Counted from the first letter of the stretch, positions 39,101 through 48,435 are shown. The stretch: DNA of 64,000 nt from Vibrio crassostreae (GCF_024347415.1 NZ_AP025476.1:62001-126000); one strand, 5' to 3'. Notes: generated from the letters alone by a model not told the origin. A program made the numbers and translations.

Positions 39101-39205
39101 GTAGGGTACAGAGGTAAGATGTTCTATCTTTCAGACCTTTTGTTTCACGTTATTGGATTAGGCTGATTCAGCCGCCCCAGTCAGTATTTGACTGGGGCGT
39201 TTTTT
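39101..39205 (+). ncRNA. spf: Spot 42 small RNA
   Basis: The 5' part GTAGGGTACAGAGGTAAGAT at 39101-39120, continuing GTTCTATCTTTCAGACCTTTT, is identical to E. coli Spot 42. The 3' end has the same terminator stem GCCCCAGTCA / TGACTGGGGC with a T-run. It is about 105 nt. In E. coli Spot 42 pairs with catabolic mRNAs and is repressed by cAMP-CRP; a CRP site was not clearly seen here. The location after polA matches E. coli. The 226 bp from 39206 to the next stop codon hold nothing recognisable. Confidence 0.96.
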
Positions 39206-39431
39206 CTTGTGCGAAAGAAAAATATTTCCAACCTGCTATCCCCCCCAAAACCTCTCGTTTTTAGTGCCTTTCATTACACTTTCTCAAGCACAGTGATAAA
39301 CCCCTGATCTGCCTTAGATCTGGAATTCGACCAGCTTTTGGTAATTTAAATCCGTCTCTAAGTTGATTGTTTTATCGCTTGAAATAACTTTTATTTTACA
39401 AGTGATCGATAAAGGATTGATGGCTCACGCC

Positions 39432-40031
39432 TTATTTATCAGTGTATTGAGTCGGTGAATGCTCAATGTAATCCATGATTTGCTGTTGTTTCTCGGTGCT
39501 GTATTTCAGTGCTTCGGCGGTGATCTGGATGGATTGCGCCATCGAAGAGATATTGTTGGTCGCCTTTACCAAGGTTTGCTGCATTGGTTTCAGGATAAGC
39601 AGATAGATAGCGGTCAAAGCGATAATAATGACGGCGATAACGGCCGCCAGCGCAATGATGATCTTGGTCTGAATATCATCTAACAGCATTTGGCTGGTTT
39701 GTTTAAAGGCGAGTCGAGATTGGTCTAAGGCTTGTGGCAGTTGATTGAGTGATGTCTTGGTGGAACTCGTAAGCTTGTTGATGCTTTCAACGGTTTGATT
39801 CAAGGCTTGTTGCTGGTCTTCGCTTAGGTTGGGGTTGTTGACTATCGCCTGCAAAGATTGCGATATCACCTCAAGAGACTCACTCGCATCTTGGGCGTAC
39901 TTTTCCATCCCATCTAGGTCCAAGGTCATATCGACATTGATCAGTGGGGCTTGTTCTTGTTCTGCTTCAGAAGCAAATCCTGTCAGTGAGACCAACATAA
40001 GTGCAATGATGGCCAATGGTGTTTTCCACAT
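39432..40031 (-). CDS. Hypothetical membrane coiled-coil protein
   Basis: A 199-residue protein of unknown function. A signal peptide (about 1-20, ending GFAS) is followed by a periplasmic helical region (about 35-118) rich in Gln, Ser and Leu heptads, a transmembrane helix (123-147, IIIALAAVIAVIIIALTAIYLL) and a cytoplasmic coiled-coil tail (150-190). The layout resembles a chemoreceptor sensor half with no signalling tip. It is inserted between spf and engB, which are adjacent in E. coli, and follows engB on the same strand after a terminator. Confidence 0.65.
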   Translation of the reverse strand: MWKTPLAIIALMLVSLTGFASEAEQEQAPLINVDMTLDLDGMEKYAQDASESLEVISQSLQAIVNNPNLSEDQQQALNQTVESINKLTSSTKTSLNQLPQALDQSRLAFKQTSQMLLDDIQTKIIIALAAVIAVIIIALTAIYLLILKPMQQTLVKATNNISSMAQSIQITAEALKYSTEKQQQIMDYIEHSPTQYTDK

Positions 40032-40156
40032 GAGTATTCCTTTCTCATTATCCTGATTATTTAGATATGTCTTTTAGTATGGTTCACTTCTGTTGGTCGT
40101 AACGGGTTAATCCTGTCTTTGATTCTCAGTTTTTGAGTTTAAATCGCTAATTTTAG

Positions 40157-40192
40157 GGAAAAAAATACCCCACCTATATAAGGAGGGGTATT
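40157..40192 (-). terminator. engB terminator
   Basis: On the minus strand, AATACCCCTCCT and AGGTGGGGTATT (one mismatch), loop TATAT, followed by TTTTTTT. It lies 57 bp after the engB stop. Confidence 0.8.
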
Positions 40193-40248
40193 GATAAGGC
40201 TAAATTACTTGCTGTAAGTGCTCTAACCTATAGTGATAAGTAGGGGAA

Positions 40249-40908
40249 CTACTCTGAGTCGTTGTGCTCTTCGTCCGCTAGCTCATCAATGATTTGATCA
40301 GCAAGCGCAGGGGCAAACCACTCATCCATCTTGGCACGCAGTTGGTCAACGCCGATGCCCTTCATTGAAGAGAAGACATCAACCGCAACATCACCACCGA
40401 AAGATTTCGCGTCGTTACGGATTTTCAGTAGCTGTGCTTTACGCGCGCCACTTTTCAGTTTGTCTGCTTTTGTTAACAAAACCTGTACTGGGATGCGGCT
40501 ATCGATAGCCCAGTAGATCATTTGTTGGTCAAGGTCTTTCATTGGGTGACGGATATCCATCAATACCACTAAACCTTTCAGGCTTTCACGTCGTTGTAGG
40601 TATTCACCTAGCGACTTCTGCCATTTTTTCTTCATCTCAAGTGGTACTTGAGCAAAGCCATATCCAGGTAAATCGACGATATGACAACCGTCCGTTACCT
40701 TAAATAGGTTGATTAGCTGAGTTCGACCGGGTGTTTTACTGGTTTTCGCCAAGCTTTTTTGGTTTGTAACGCGATTTAGCGCGCTAGATTTACCAGCATT
40801 GGAGCGTCCTGCAAACGCAATTTCGATCCCTTCGTCTTCTGGTAAATGACGAATATCAGGTGCACTGGTAATGAAATGCGTGTTTTGATAATGAATTTTT
40901 ACGCTCAC
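40249..40908 (-). CDS. engB: Ribosome biogenesis GTPase EngB (YihA)
   Basis: A 219-residue TrmE-Era-EngA-EngB GTPase essential for 50S subunit assembly in E. coli. G motifs are GRSNAGKSS (G1), the TPGRTQ switch (G2), DLPGYG (G3) and LTKADKL (G4). GTG 40908 is chosen because GGAG is 7 nt upstream and the protein then starts [18 protein letters not shown] like other Vibrio EngB. The open frame extends 50 codons further, but that part is not family-like. It is divergent from the cytochrome c4 gene. Confidence 0.95.
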   Translation of the reverse strand: MSVKIHYQNTHFITSAPDIRHLPEDEGIEIAFAGRSNAGKSSALNRVTNQKSLAKTSKTPGRTQLINLFKVTDGCHIVDLPGYGFAQVPLEMKKKWQKSLGEYLQRRESLKGLVVLMDIRHPMKDLDQQMIYWAIDSRIPVQVLLTKADKLKSGARKAQLLKIRNDAKSFGGDVAVDVFSSMKGIGVDQLRAKMDEWFAPALADQIIDELADEEHNDSE

Positions 40909-41056
40909 TGTTAACTCCATCTCGACTTTGTGTAGTCGATTGATTACTTTTTTGTGAATTTGTGTAAAATAACCGTGCTCGGCATAAGGTCGCCTATTGT
41001 ACCATGAGTGGCAACATAGAGTGGTACTGGAAGCTTGATAATTATAATGGAATGTC

Positions 41057-41674
41057 ATGAAGAAATTAGCGCTAATTTTGAGTCTTTTAGCCAGCTGCTC
41101 AGTATGGGCTCAAGGTAGTATTGAAGCTGGTAAAGCCAAATCACAAACATGTGTTGCCTGCCACGGTGCTGACGGCAACAGTCTGATCACTCAGTACCCT
41201 AAGCTGGCCGGTCAACATGAGAAGTATCTAGAGAAGCAGTTAAAAGAGCTTAAACTAGGTATGACAAGTGGTGGTAAGCAAGGTCGTTACGAACCTGTAA
41301 TGGGTGCAATGGCGATGCCTTTATCTGAAGAAGATATGGCTGACCTAGCGGCATACTACGCCTCTCTACCTATCTCTAGTAACTCTACTCCTGAAAATGT
41401 AGTAGATGAAGGTAAGGTTCTTTACACTGCGGGTAATGCAGAACGCGGCGTAACGGCGTGTATTGCTTGTCACGGCCCTCGTGGTAATGGTACCGAACTT
41501 TCTGGTTTCCCTAAGATTTCAGGTCAGCACGCAGATTACATCAAGGCTCAACTTGAAAAATTCCGCGATGGTGACCGTAATAACGACATGAATGCGATGA
41601 TGCGTGATGTAGCTAAAAAGTTAACAGACGCTGATATTGATACCTTATCGAAGTACGTTGGTGGTTTACACTAA
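41057..41674 (+). CDS. Dihaem cytochrome c4
   Basis: A 205-residue periplasmic electron carrier with signal peptide (1-18, ending SVWA) and two c-type haem sites, [10 protein letters not shown] and [12 protein letters not shown]. Each half ends with a Met axial-ligand region ([12 protein letters not shown] and [13 protein letters not shown]). Cytochrome c4 feeds cbb3 oxidase in related bacteria. Same-family length and two-fold internal repeat are clear. It starts within the upstream region of engB on the opposite strand. Confidence 0.95.
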   Translation: MKKLALILSLLASCSVWAQGSIEAGKAKSQTCVACHGADGNSLITQYPKLAGQHEKYLEKQLKELKLGMTSGGKQGRYEPVMGAMAMPLSEEDMADLAAYYASLPISSNSTPENVVDEGKVLYTAGNAERGVTACIACHGPRGNGTELSGFPKISGQHADYIKAQLEKFRDGDRNNDMNAMMRDVAKKLTDADIDTLSKYVGGLH

Positions 41675-41735
41675 TTTGTCGGTTTCTTGCTCTTAGCCAG
41701 AGTAAAGGAATGTACGTTCGAGCGAGTTTGAAGAG

Positions 41736-41773
41736 ACGCCCTGATCAGTAATGGTCGGGGCGTTTTCTTTTGC
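41736..41773 (+). terminator. Cytochrome c4 terminator
   Basis: Stem ACGCCCTGATC / GGTCGGGGCGT (two G-U pairs) with loop AGTAAT, followed by TTTTCTTTTG. Confidence 0.8.
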
Positions 41774-41891
41774 ATTGGTTTTATTAATGCATTTTGCATT
41801 TATGTCTGATTTATCAATGTGTGATCGATTTGTGTACAAAAGTGTGAAGTCGCACTCTTGTAGTCTTTTTGTAACACGGTAAAGTAACCGC

Positions 41892-42148
41892 CATCAGCTA
41901 GGAGCTGACTTAGATATGGATGATCATCTAGTCTAACGGTATAGACAGAAATGGATCAGGCTAGGACAGCCCAGCAACAAGGTGTTAGAAAAGGATAGCC
42001 AAAACTCATCAGGACGATGAACAACAAACAAATTTGGCATGGAAAGCACCAATAACAAATGGAGATTTGTGTACCAAGTTGAGTATGCAAATTTTGGCCG
42101 ATATAGGCAGATTTAGAGAGCGATAGGTTTTCCTATCGCTTTTTTTAT
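41892..42148 (+). ncRNA. CsrB/CsrC-type CsrA-sequestering small RNA
   Basis: An unannotated stretch with repeated hairpins that expose GGA in the loop. Examples are CAGCT-AGG-AGCTG (about 41895), GGCT-AGGAC-AGCC (41959), TCATC-AGGAC-GATGA (42006) and ACAAAT-GGAG-ATTTGT (42055), with further unpaired GGA triplets between. It ends in the terminator AGCGATAGG-TTTT-CCTATCGCT with a T-run (42119-42147). TTGTAG and TAAAGT, 16 bp apart, give a start near 41892. GGA loops are CsrA-binding sites, so the RNA should titrate CsrA. Its place between engB and yihI is that of E. coli csrC. Confidence 0.87.
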
Positions 42149-42231
42149 TGATTTGATGAAAAAACACCCAATACCTCTCCACTATAAACTCAGTTTCTGG
42201 TATGTTTCGCATCCCTGTTTAAGGATGTGCT

Positions 42232-42870
42232 ATGTATACTTGTCCCTTATGCCATCACCAAGGCGTGAATCACTATTTTGAAGACAAACGCAGAGCCTAT
42301 CTGCAGTGTCAGCAATGTGAACTGGTATTTGTTAAACCTGAACAAAGGTTAGAAGCAAAAGAAGAAAAAGCACACTATGATCTCCATGAGAACGATCCTA
42401 GTGATGCAGGCTATCGCCGCTTTTTATCTCGCATCGCGGATCCACTAACAGACAAAATTTCATCTAACTCACAAGGGTTGGATTTTGGTTGTGGCCCAGG
42501 CCCTACGCTATCTATTATGTTAGAAGAAGCCGGACACACCATGGAGTTGTACGATATCTATTACCACCCAGATACCTCTGTGTTGGAAAAAACGTATGAC
42601 TTTATGACTGCCACGGAGGTGATAGAGCATCTTTATCACCCAGACAAAGTGTGGCAGCAATGGTTGAATTTAGTTAAACCCAAGGGCTGGATTGGTCTTA
42701 TGACTAAACTAGTAATAGACGTAGACGCGTTTGCTGGTTGGCACTACAAGAATGACCCGACACATGTCGTCTTCTTTAGTCGTCAAACATTCCAGTTTTT
42801 GGCAGAGCGGGATAAGCTCGAACTAGAATTTTTTGGAAATGATGTAATTTTACTGAGGAAAGTGCAGTAA
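42232..42870 (+). CDS. Class I SAM methyltransferase with N-terminal zinc ribbon
   Basis: A 212-residue protein. The N-terminal zinc-ribbon-like part has CPLCHHQG and CQQCELVF (residues about 4-33). A methyltransferase domain follows, with the SAM loop LDFGCGPGPTLSIML near residue 83, the acidic strand MELYDIYY and post-motif TATEVIEHLYHPDKVW. The substrate is unknown. Its stop overlaps the yihI start (TAATG), so the two are translationally coupled. It lies between the Csr RNA and yihI, which are adjacent in E. coli. Confidence 0.85.
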   Translation: MYTCPLCHHQGVNHYFEDKRRAYLQCQQCELVFVKPEQRLEAKEEKAHYDLHENDPSDAGYRRFLSRIADPLTDKISSNSQGLDFGCGPGPTLSIMLEEAGHTMELYDIYYHPDTSVLEKTYDFMTATEVIEHLYHPDKVWQQWLNLVKPKGWIGLMTKLVIDVDAFAGWHYKNDPTHVVFFSRQTFQFLAERDKLELEFFGNDVILLRKVQ

Positions 42871-43427
42871 TGGGTCGTAGTAAGAAATCAAGAAAGCCGG
42901 GAGCACTTGGTGCTCCGGAGCCTATGGTTACTCGTAACCGTAGTGAATCTGATGTTGAAGGTCGTGAACGTAAGCGTGTTAAAAAGCGTAAAGGCCTTAA
43001 GTCTGGCAGCCGCCACTCAGATGGTAGCGAAGCAAAACAGCGTAAAGCTGCACAAGCTCGTGATCCACGTTTAGGCAGCAAGAAAAAAATCCCGCTGATC
43101 GTTGAACCAGCGAAGAAGCCGACTAAACAAGAGCGCAAGCTGTCTAACGAACAAGAGTTAGAAATGCTTGAGAATGATGCTCAACTGAACACATTGCTAG
43201 ATCGTATCGAAAATGGTGAGAACCTAGGTGCTGGTCTGCAGAAGTTTGTTGATGAGAAACTTGATCGTATCGAACACCTAATGGGCCGCTTAGGTCTACT
43301 AGAGCCAGAAGACGATGAAGAAGAGATCTTCGAAGAAGCACCGGTTGCATCTAAGAAGAAAGCGAGCTCTGACGAAGACTTGCTATCTCAATTCGAAGAT
43401 TTCGATTTAGACAGCTTTAAAGGTTAA
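42870..43427 (+). CDS. yihI: Der GTPase-activating protein YihI
   Basis: A 185-residue protein that in E. coli stimulates the GTPase Der and so tunes 50S ribosome assembly. The N-terminal half is very basic and disordered (GRSKKSRKPGALG, RKRVKKRKGLKSG). The middle has the conserved LSNEQELEMLENDAQLNTLL and LDRIENGENL. The tail is strongly acidic. It overlaps the methyltransferase stop by 1 nt and is 6 bp before the DUF2489 gene, so the three form an operon. Confidence 0.92.
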   Translation: MGRSKKSRKPGALGAPEPMVTRNRSESDVEGRERKRVKKRKGLKSGSRHSDGSEAKQRKAAQARDPRLGSKKKIPLIVEPAKKPTKQERKLSNEQELEMLENDAQLNTLLDRIENGENLGAGLQKFVDEKLDRIEHLMGRLGLLEPEDDEEEIFEEAPVASKKKASSDEDLLSQFEDFDLDSFKG

Positions 43428-43433
43428 TAGCCA

Positions 43434-43922
43434 ATGAACGTAACCTTATTAGCAATTGCTGGTGGAATTATCATTCTCGGCTTGGGCTCTTACGCAGGTT
43501 ACCTTCTACTTCAAGTGAAGAAGCAGACGGAGTTGCAAAAGCAGCATCAAGCACTTGCCATTGAAAAACGTAACGCGACGATTTACGAAAACGTAAATAC
43601 TTTGTGCTTAGCGGGCATTCAAGGGCAATGTGACTTACCTGAGATCAGTATCCGAGTGTGTATCATTATGGATAATGTTCAGGGTGATGAGCGTGTCGAT
43701 TTTGATTCTGAGTATCCTGCTATTACTGAGTTGTACCATATCGTAAAAGATATGGCTCGCGGAGATGCAAGACAGGAACTGACGAAGAAAGAACGCATGC
43801 AGCAGAATCTCACACGCCATAAGGCAGAGACTCGCTTGAATGATGCGGTCATTGAAGATCTGAAAAGGTTGCAAGAGAAGGTTAAGCCTCTCAACAACCA
43901 AATCAACATTCAGATGATCTAG
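43434..43922 (+). CDS. DUF2489-type membrane protein
   Basis: A 162-residue protein with an N-terminal transmembrane helix (about 4-27, LLAIAGGIIILGLGSYAGYLLL) and a soluble, largely helical cytoplasmic domain. It fits the DUF2489 family, of unknown function, usually found between yihI and hemN in vibrios. Two Cys are in LCLAGIQGQCDLP. It is the last gene of the methyltransferase-yihI operon; no strong terminator was seen after it. Confidence 0.8.
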   Translation: MNVTLLAIAGGIIILGLGSYAGYLLLQVKKQTELQKQHQALAIEKRNATIYENVNTLCLAGIQGQCDLPEISIRVCIIMDNVQGDERVDFDSEYPAITELYHIVKDMARGDARQELTKKERMQQNLTRHKAETRLNDAVIEDLKRLQEKVKPLNNQINIQMI

Positions 43923-43982
43923 TCGCTAAGACTTTTAAAATAGAGGCTTGTTTAATACAGAGTGTTCTTGAGTTATGCGGTT

Positions 43983-44018
43983 GTTGAGACATATAGTTTT
44001 GTTGAGACATATAGTTTT
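43983..44018 (+). repeat. Exact 18-bp tandem duplication
   Basis: GTTGAGACATATAGTTTT occurs twice in direct succession. It lies in the 348-bp gap before hemN, which otherwise holds only the Fnr-like site. Confidence 0.9.
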
Positions 44019-44105
44019 AATACGCCTTGTTCTTAAGACAGCTTATCTTTATAGATAGTGTTAAATGAGCCTTCTTACCTTTTGCGTCTCGTTAATCCCG
44101 ACGCT

Positions 44106-44119
44106 TTGTTAGTGATCAA
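44106..44119 (+). promoter_or_regulatory. Fnr-like box upstream of hemN
   Basis: TTGTTAGTGATCAA matches the Fnr consensus TTGATnnnnATCAA at 9 of 10 specified positions, 151 bp before hemN. Anaerobic activation of the oxygen-independent enzyme makes sense. It rests on a single site match. Confidence 0.5.
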
Positions 44120-44270
44120 GCTAGCAGTTCTGAGTTTTTGTCTGAAAAATTGATTTTGTCTTAGAACGACCTTACTGGTCGTGTGGCAAAATAACCCGTC
44201 TATATTTTAATGTATGTAAAATGATTTGAGAGACCTTAGGTTCTCGCGGATCTAAATTGGAAATACCGCT

Positions 44271-45662
44271 ATGTCGAGCAAGCCAGTAACAACGAATCAG
44301 CAAATCGTTTGGGATCAAGAGATCTTAAACAAGTACAACTATTCGGGACCTCGTTACACCTCATACCCAACTGCGTTGGAGTTTCATGAAGCGTTTACCG
44401 TCGCTGATTACGACATGGCGTGTACTCAATATCCTGAGCGTCCACTCTCTCTTTACGTGCATATCCCATTCTGTCACAAGCTTTGTTATTACTGTGGTTG
44501 TAATAAAGTCATTACTCGTCACTCGCATAAAGCGGATGAGTACCTTGATGTGATCGAACATGAAATCCGCCAACGCGCCTCTTTATTGAATGGTCGTGAA
44601 GTGACTCAATTGCACTTCGGTGGTGGTACGCCAACGTTTTTGACCAAAACACAAATCACTCGCTTGATGATGATTCTGCGTGAGGAATTTAACTTCACCG
44701 CTGACGCTGAGATCAGTATTGAAGTTGACCCGCGTGAGATTGAGCTAGACGTACTTGATCACCTGCGTAATGAAGGCTTCAACCGTTTGAGTATTGGTGT
44801 ACAAGACTTCAATAAAGAAGTGCAGAAGTTGGTTAACCGTGAGCAAGATGAAGAGTTCATCATTGCGATGGTTCAACGTGCGAAAGAATTAGGTTTCCGC
44901 TCAACTAACCTTGATTTGATTTACGGCCTACCGAAGCAGACTCAAGCTTTGTTCGCTGAAACATTGAAGCAAGTGCTGGAGATGAAACCGGGTCGTTTAT
45001 CGGTATTTAACTACGCACACATGCCTCAGTTGTTTGCTGCTCAGCGTAAGATTAAAGACGAAGACCTACCGGAAGCGAAAGAGAAAATGGCGATCTTACA
45101 AGATACCATCGAGACGCTAACGGGTGCGGGTTACCAGTTCATCGGTATGGACCACTTTGCTCTACCTGAAGATGAGCTAGCGGTTGCCCAGCGTGAAGGC
45201 ATTCTGCATCGTAACTTCCAAGGCTACACCACTCAAGGTGAAGCTGACCTAATTGGTTTCGGTGTTTCTGCGATCTCTATGGTGGGTGATGCTTACGCGC
45301 AAAACCAAAAAGAGTTGAAGAAGTACTACGCTCAGGTGAATGATTTGCGTCATGCACTTTGGAAAGGTGTGGCACTAGACAGTGATGACCTTCTACGCCG
45401 TGAAGTGATCAAGCAGCTTATCTGTAACTTCAAGCTTGATAAAACCATGATCGAGTCTGAATTCTCGGTTAACTTTAATCGCTACTTCAAAGAAGATTTA
45501 GAGCTTCTACAAACCTTCATCAACGATGATTTGGTTGAAGTCGATGACAAAGAAATCCGCGTAACTCTGCGTGGCCGTTTGCTGATCCGTAACATCTGTA
45601 TGTGTTTTGATAAATACCTACGTGCAAAGGCTCGCCAGCAGCAATTCTCTCGCGTTATCTAA
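44271..45662 (+). CDS. hemN: Oxygen-independent coproporphyrinogen III dehydrogenase
   Basis: A 463-residue radical-SAM enzyme that decarboxylates coproporphyrinogen III without oxygen in haem synthesis. The 4Fe-4S site CHKLCYYCGC is at about residues 63-72. HFGGGTPTFL and SIEVDPREI are SAM-binding segments, and the HemN-specific N-terminus YNYSGPRYTSYPTALEF is present. It is the second haem gene in the window after hemB. The upstream Fnr-like site suggests anaerobic induction. Confidence 0.97.
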   Translation: MSSKPVTTNQQIVWDQEILNKYNYSGPRYTSYPTALEFHEAFTVADYDMACTQYPERPLSLYVHIPFCHKLCYYCGCNKVITRHSHKADEYLDVIEHEIRQRASLLNGREVTQLHFGGGTPTFLTKTQITRLMMILREEFNFTADAEISIEVDPREIELDVLDHLRNEGFNRLSIGVQDFNKEVQKLVNREQDEEFIIAMVQRAKELGFRSTNLDLIYGLPKQTQALFAETLKQVLEMKPGRLSVFNYAHMPQLFAAQRKIKDEDLPEAKEKMAILQDTIETLTGAGYQFIGMDHFALPEDELAVAQREGILHRNFQGYTTQGEADLIGFGVSAISMVGDAYAQNQKELKKYYAQVNDLRHALWKGVALDSDDLLRREVIKQLICNFKLDKTMIESEFSVNFNRYFKEDLELLQTFINDDLVEVDDKEIRVTLRGRLLIRNICMCFDKYLRAKARQQQFSRVI

Positions 45663-45687
45663 TCGCTCGATTGAGAATAGAAACATA

Positions 45688-45716
45688 AAAAATGCCAGCA
45701 TCATGCTGGCATTTTT
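45688..45716. terminator. Bidirectional terminator after hemN
   Basis: Perfect 13-bp stem AAAAATGCCAGCA / TGCTGGCATTTTT with loop TCA, between the convergent hemN and GGDEF/EAL genes. Confidence 0.92.
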
Positions 45717-45744
45717 GTATCTGACTCATTCGAATTCTGCCTGA

Positions 45745-48327
45745 CTAGGTGAGGCTCTCAGTGATATTTTGTTTGACCTTGGCACTTTGCTTGGAGTTGC
45801 TGAGGTCGGTAGGCCATTGGTCAAACGGAACTGGACGGCTGTATAAGAATCCTTGAGCAAGCGGGCATTGTAGTTGCTTGAGTAATTCTGCCTGTTGCTG
45901 TGTTTCAACGCCTTCGGCCACCAAGCTCACTTTGAAACCCTTAGTGATGTTAACGATGGCCGCGACGATGGAGCTATCTAGGTTCTCTTTTTCTAGCTTG
46001 CTAACGAAGCTACGATCGATTTTCAGGCAATCAAATGGCAGCTTTTGCAGATAGGCTAGGGAAGAGTAGCCAGTACCAAAATCATCAATTGCGATTGAGA
46101 CCCCTAACGCTTTTAGTGTCAGCATGTTATCGATGATGGTCGGGTCGTTGTCGACGATGCGTGATTCGGTGATCTCTAGTGTCAGGTTGCTTGCTGGCAG
46201 CTTTGTGTCTCGCAACGTGCCTTTTACTTGTTCAACAAAGCCACTTTCGCTTAGCTGATCGACCGATAGATTTACGTGAATCGAGAAATCTTTGCTCCAC
46301 TTTCCTGACTCAATCGCGATGGCTGTATCTCGACACGACTTATGTAGAATTTGTTTTCCGATATCGTAAATGAGCCCGCTCTCTTCCGCGAGAGGAATGA
46401 ACTCGAGTGGCGAGATCACCCCTTCATCGGTTATCCAGCGAGCTAAAGCTTCAGCTCCAATAGTTGACCCGGATTCCAGGTCAATAATAGGCTGGTAAAA
46501 CGGTTCGAACTGCTGAAGCTCAATAGCTCGATTCATCCGCGCCAGCATCTTGGTTCGATGTCTTGATGCTTTACCCATTTCAGGGCTATAAATACTGACA
46601 TTGGTTTTGTCTTGTTTCGCATTGCTCAATGCAATACTGCTGCTGCGTAACAGTAGTGTGATGTCGTGGAGATTCGAGACCTTCACTATCCCCATCGATA
46701 CCTTAATCACCACGCTCTCCGACTCCATTGAAAATGGGGAAGCGAAGGTTTGAAGTAAGCGATTAGTCAGGAGCTGAACATCATCGCTTTGCGTAACGTT
46801 TGGTGCATAGATGGCAAACTCATCACCACCAGTACGAGCCAGCAGGTATTCGGATGGTAGTGTGCCTCTTAAGCGTGCGGCCGAAATGATAAGCAGCTGA
46901 TCACCATTGTAATGACCTAGGCTGTCATTGATGTCTCGGAAGCGATCAATACCAATCAAATACAGCGTGCCTTTTTCGTTGTCAGGATGTTTCTTGGCAG
47001 CGTCAATAAAGCCTTCACGACTGTATAGCTTAGTTAATGAGTCATAGGTAACCTGAGACTGTAACGCGTGAAACGAGGCCTTTAAGTTGTTGGTCATTTC
47101 ATTGAATGACTCCACCAACATGCTAGTTTCATAGATATGCCCCGTCTTTGGCATGCTCGTGTCCCAATCGCCCTTAGCAAGGCGTTTTGCCGCATCCGCT
47201 GTCGAGGTTATCGGTTGGGTTACGCGATTAAAGGCAATTAACCCAGCAATGACCCCAATGCAACTCAGTGCTAGCCCTAGCAACCAACTGTTTCTTTGAT
47301 TTTCTGGCAATTCACCGAGCAGATTACTTTCAGGGATCGACACCCCAATAAACCACGTGAGGCCGTGTTCATCTTCGTAAGGGGTAATTTGGTTGAAGTA
47401 GCGTTCGTTGTCTAGGCGGAAGCTAAAGCGCTGCTCGCCCAAATTATCGATTAGGTGGAATTGGTCTACGTAACTGGCGCTTTCACGTATGACGGGGTTA
47501 GCACTCTCTGTTGCCAGTAAGCGTTGGCCTTTGTTGGTTTTTCCTGTGCCCCATGAAACGACACTGCCTCCGCCTGAATGCGCGACCAAGCGTTGCTGTT
47601 TATCGATGATGTAAACAGAGGCATCCGTTCTATCTTTGAGTTTTCTGAGGAAAGCATTGAAGGTATTGATCTTGATGTCGCTGACGACGACGGCTTTGAA
47701 TTCATTATCATCATAGATAGGCGCGAGAGCAGATAAGGTGATTTCTTGGCGCTCGTCAGCATTGGCATAAATTGGTGACCATAACGGTTTTTTCTGTGTC
47801 GCAACGGGTGTGTACCAAGGACGGATTCTTGGATCGTAACCTGAAATTACCGAGCGAATGTCTTCACTGATCTTACTGCCACGGTAGATGACCAACTGAT
47901 CATTAGTGCGTTCGTCTTGCACCATCAAGGTGTAGCCTTTGTTGGCTTCTTTGCGGAAACCGACGTAGTTACCATCTTCAGAACCAAAGCCAATCACATC
48001 GAGTTGAGGTACAGCAGTGTAATGATCTGAAAACGTATAAAAAATATAATCTTGGACCTTGCTGAGATTACCCGCTTGATAAAGGTGGTGGTAGCCGATG
48101 TTATGGCTGAGCGAGAGGTTCGCATGAAATGGCTTTTCTAAAAAATTAGACAGGCTTTGATGAACATTATCAGTCAGTGATGTTAGTTGGCGAGCACTAA
48201 CATCACTCACCATCTCTTTGTAGCTTAGCTTTTGAGTGAAAACCATTACGCCCATAGTGAACAGAAAAATCATCACGAATGGCAGAACCACAGCGGTCCT
48301 CAAAGTAATTTGTGTTTTCAAAGACAT
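45745..48327 (-). CDS. dCACHE-HAMP-GGDEF-EAL signalling protein
   Basis: An 860-residue inner-membrane protein of cyclic-di-GMP turnover. A first membrane helix (about 10-32) is followed by a large periplasmic dCACHE-type sensor (about 40-330, with DPRIRPWYTPV and VVVSDIKINTFNAFL), a second helix near 345-365 and HAMP (about 368-420). The GGDEF domain has an intact motif at 500-504. The EAL domain is intact (EAL at 626-628, DDFGTGYSS, EGVET). Both activities are possible. dCACHE domains often bind amino acids or amines; the ligand is unknown. It is a single gene, convergent with hemN. Confidence 0.9.
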   Translation of the reverse strand: MSLKTQITLRTAVVLPFVMIFLFTMGVMVFTQKLSYKEMVSDVSARQLTSLTDNVHQSLSNFLEKPFHANLSLSHNIGYHHLYQAGNLSKVQDYIFYTFSDHYTAVPQLDVIGFGSEDGNYVGFRKEANKGYTLMVQDERTNDQLVIYRGSKISEDIRSVISGYDPRIRPWYTPVATQKKPLWSPIYANADERQEITLSALAPIYDDNEFKAVVVSDIKINTFNAFLRKLKDRTDASVYIIDKQQRLVAHSGGGSVVSWGTGKTNKGQRLLATESANPVIRESASYVDQFHLIDNLGEQRFSFRLDNERYFNQITPYEDEHGLTWFIGVSIPESNLLGELPENQRNSWLLGLALSCIGVIAGLIAFNRVTQPITSTADAAKRLAKGDWDTSMPKTGHIYETSMLVESFNEMTNNLKASFHALQSQVTYDSLTKLYSREGFIDAAKKHPDNEKGTLYLIGIDRFRDINDSLGHYNGDQLLIISAARLRGTLPSEYLLARTGGDEFAIYAPNVTQSDDVQLLTNRLLQTFASPFSMESESVVIKVSMGIVKVSNLHDITLLLRSSSIALSNAKQDKTNVSIYSPEMGKASRHRTKMLARMNRAIELQQFEPFYQPIIDLESGSTIGAEALARWITDEGVISPLEFIPLAEESGLIYDIGKQILHKSCRDTAIAIESGKWSKDFSIHVNLSVDQLSESGFVEQVKGTLRDTKLPASNLTLEITESRIVDNDPTIIDNMLTLKALGVSIAIDDFGTGYSSLAYLQKLPFDCLKIDRSFVSKLEKENLDSSIVAAIVNITKGFKVSLVAEGVETQQQAELLKQLQCPLAQGFLYSRPVPFDQWPTDLSNSKQSAKVKQNITESLT

Positions 48328-48435
48328 CTTTAGCTACAACTTTGGTGAATAGTGTACTGTAATTGTACCGACACTATTCAAACCAAGCGACACTTTTTGG
48401 GTTAAAAAGTAGCTGCATCGAAAATCATATAAGGT

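Noticed and set aside
41821..41892. A VarA/UvrY box upstream of the Csr RNA
   Set aside because: No full TGTAAG...CTTACA palindrome is visible; only partial matches, so no site is claimed.
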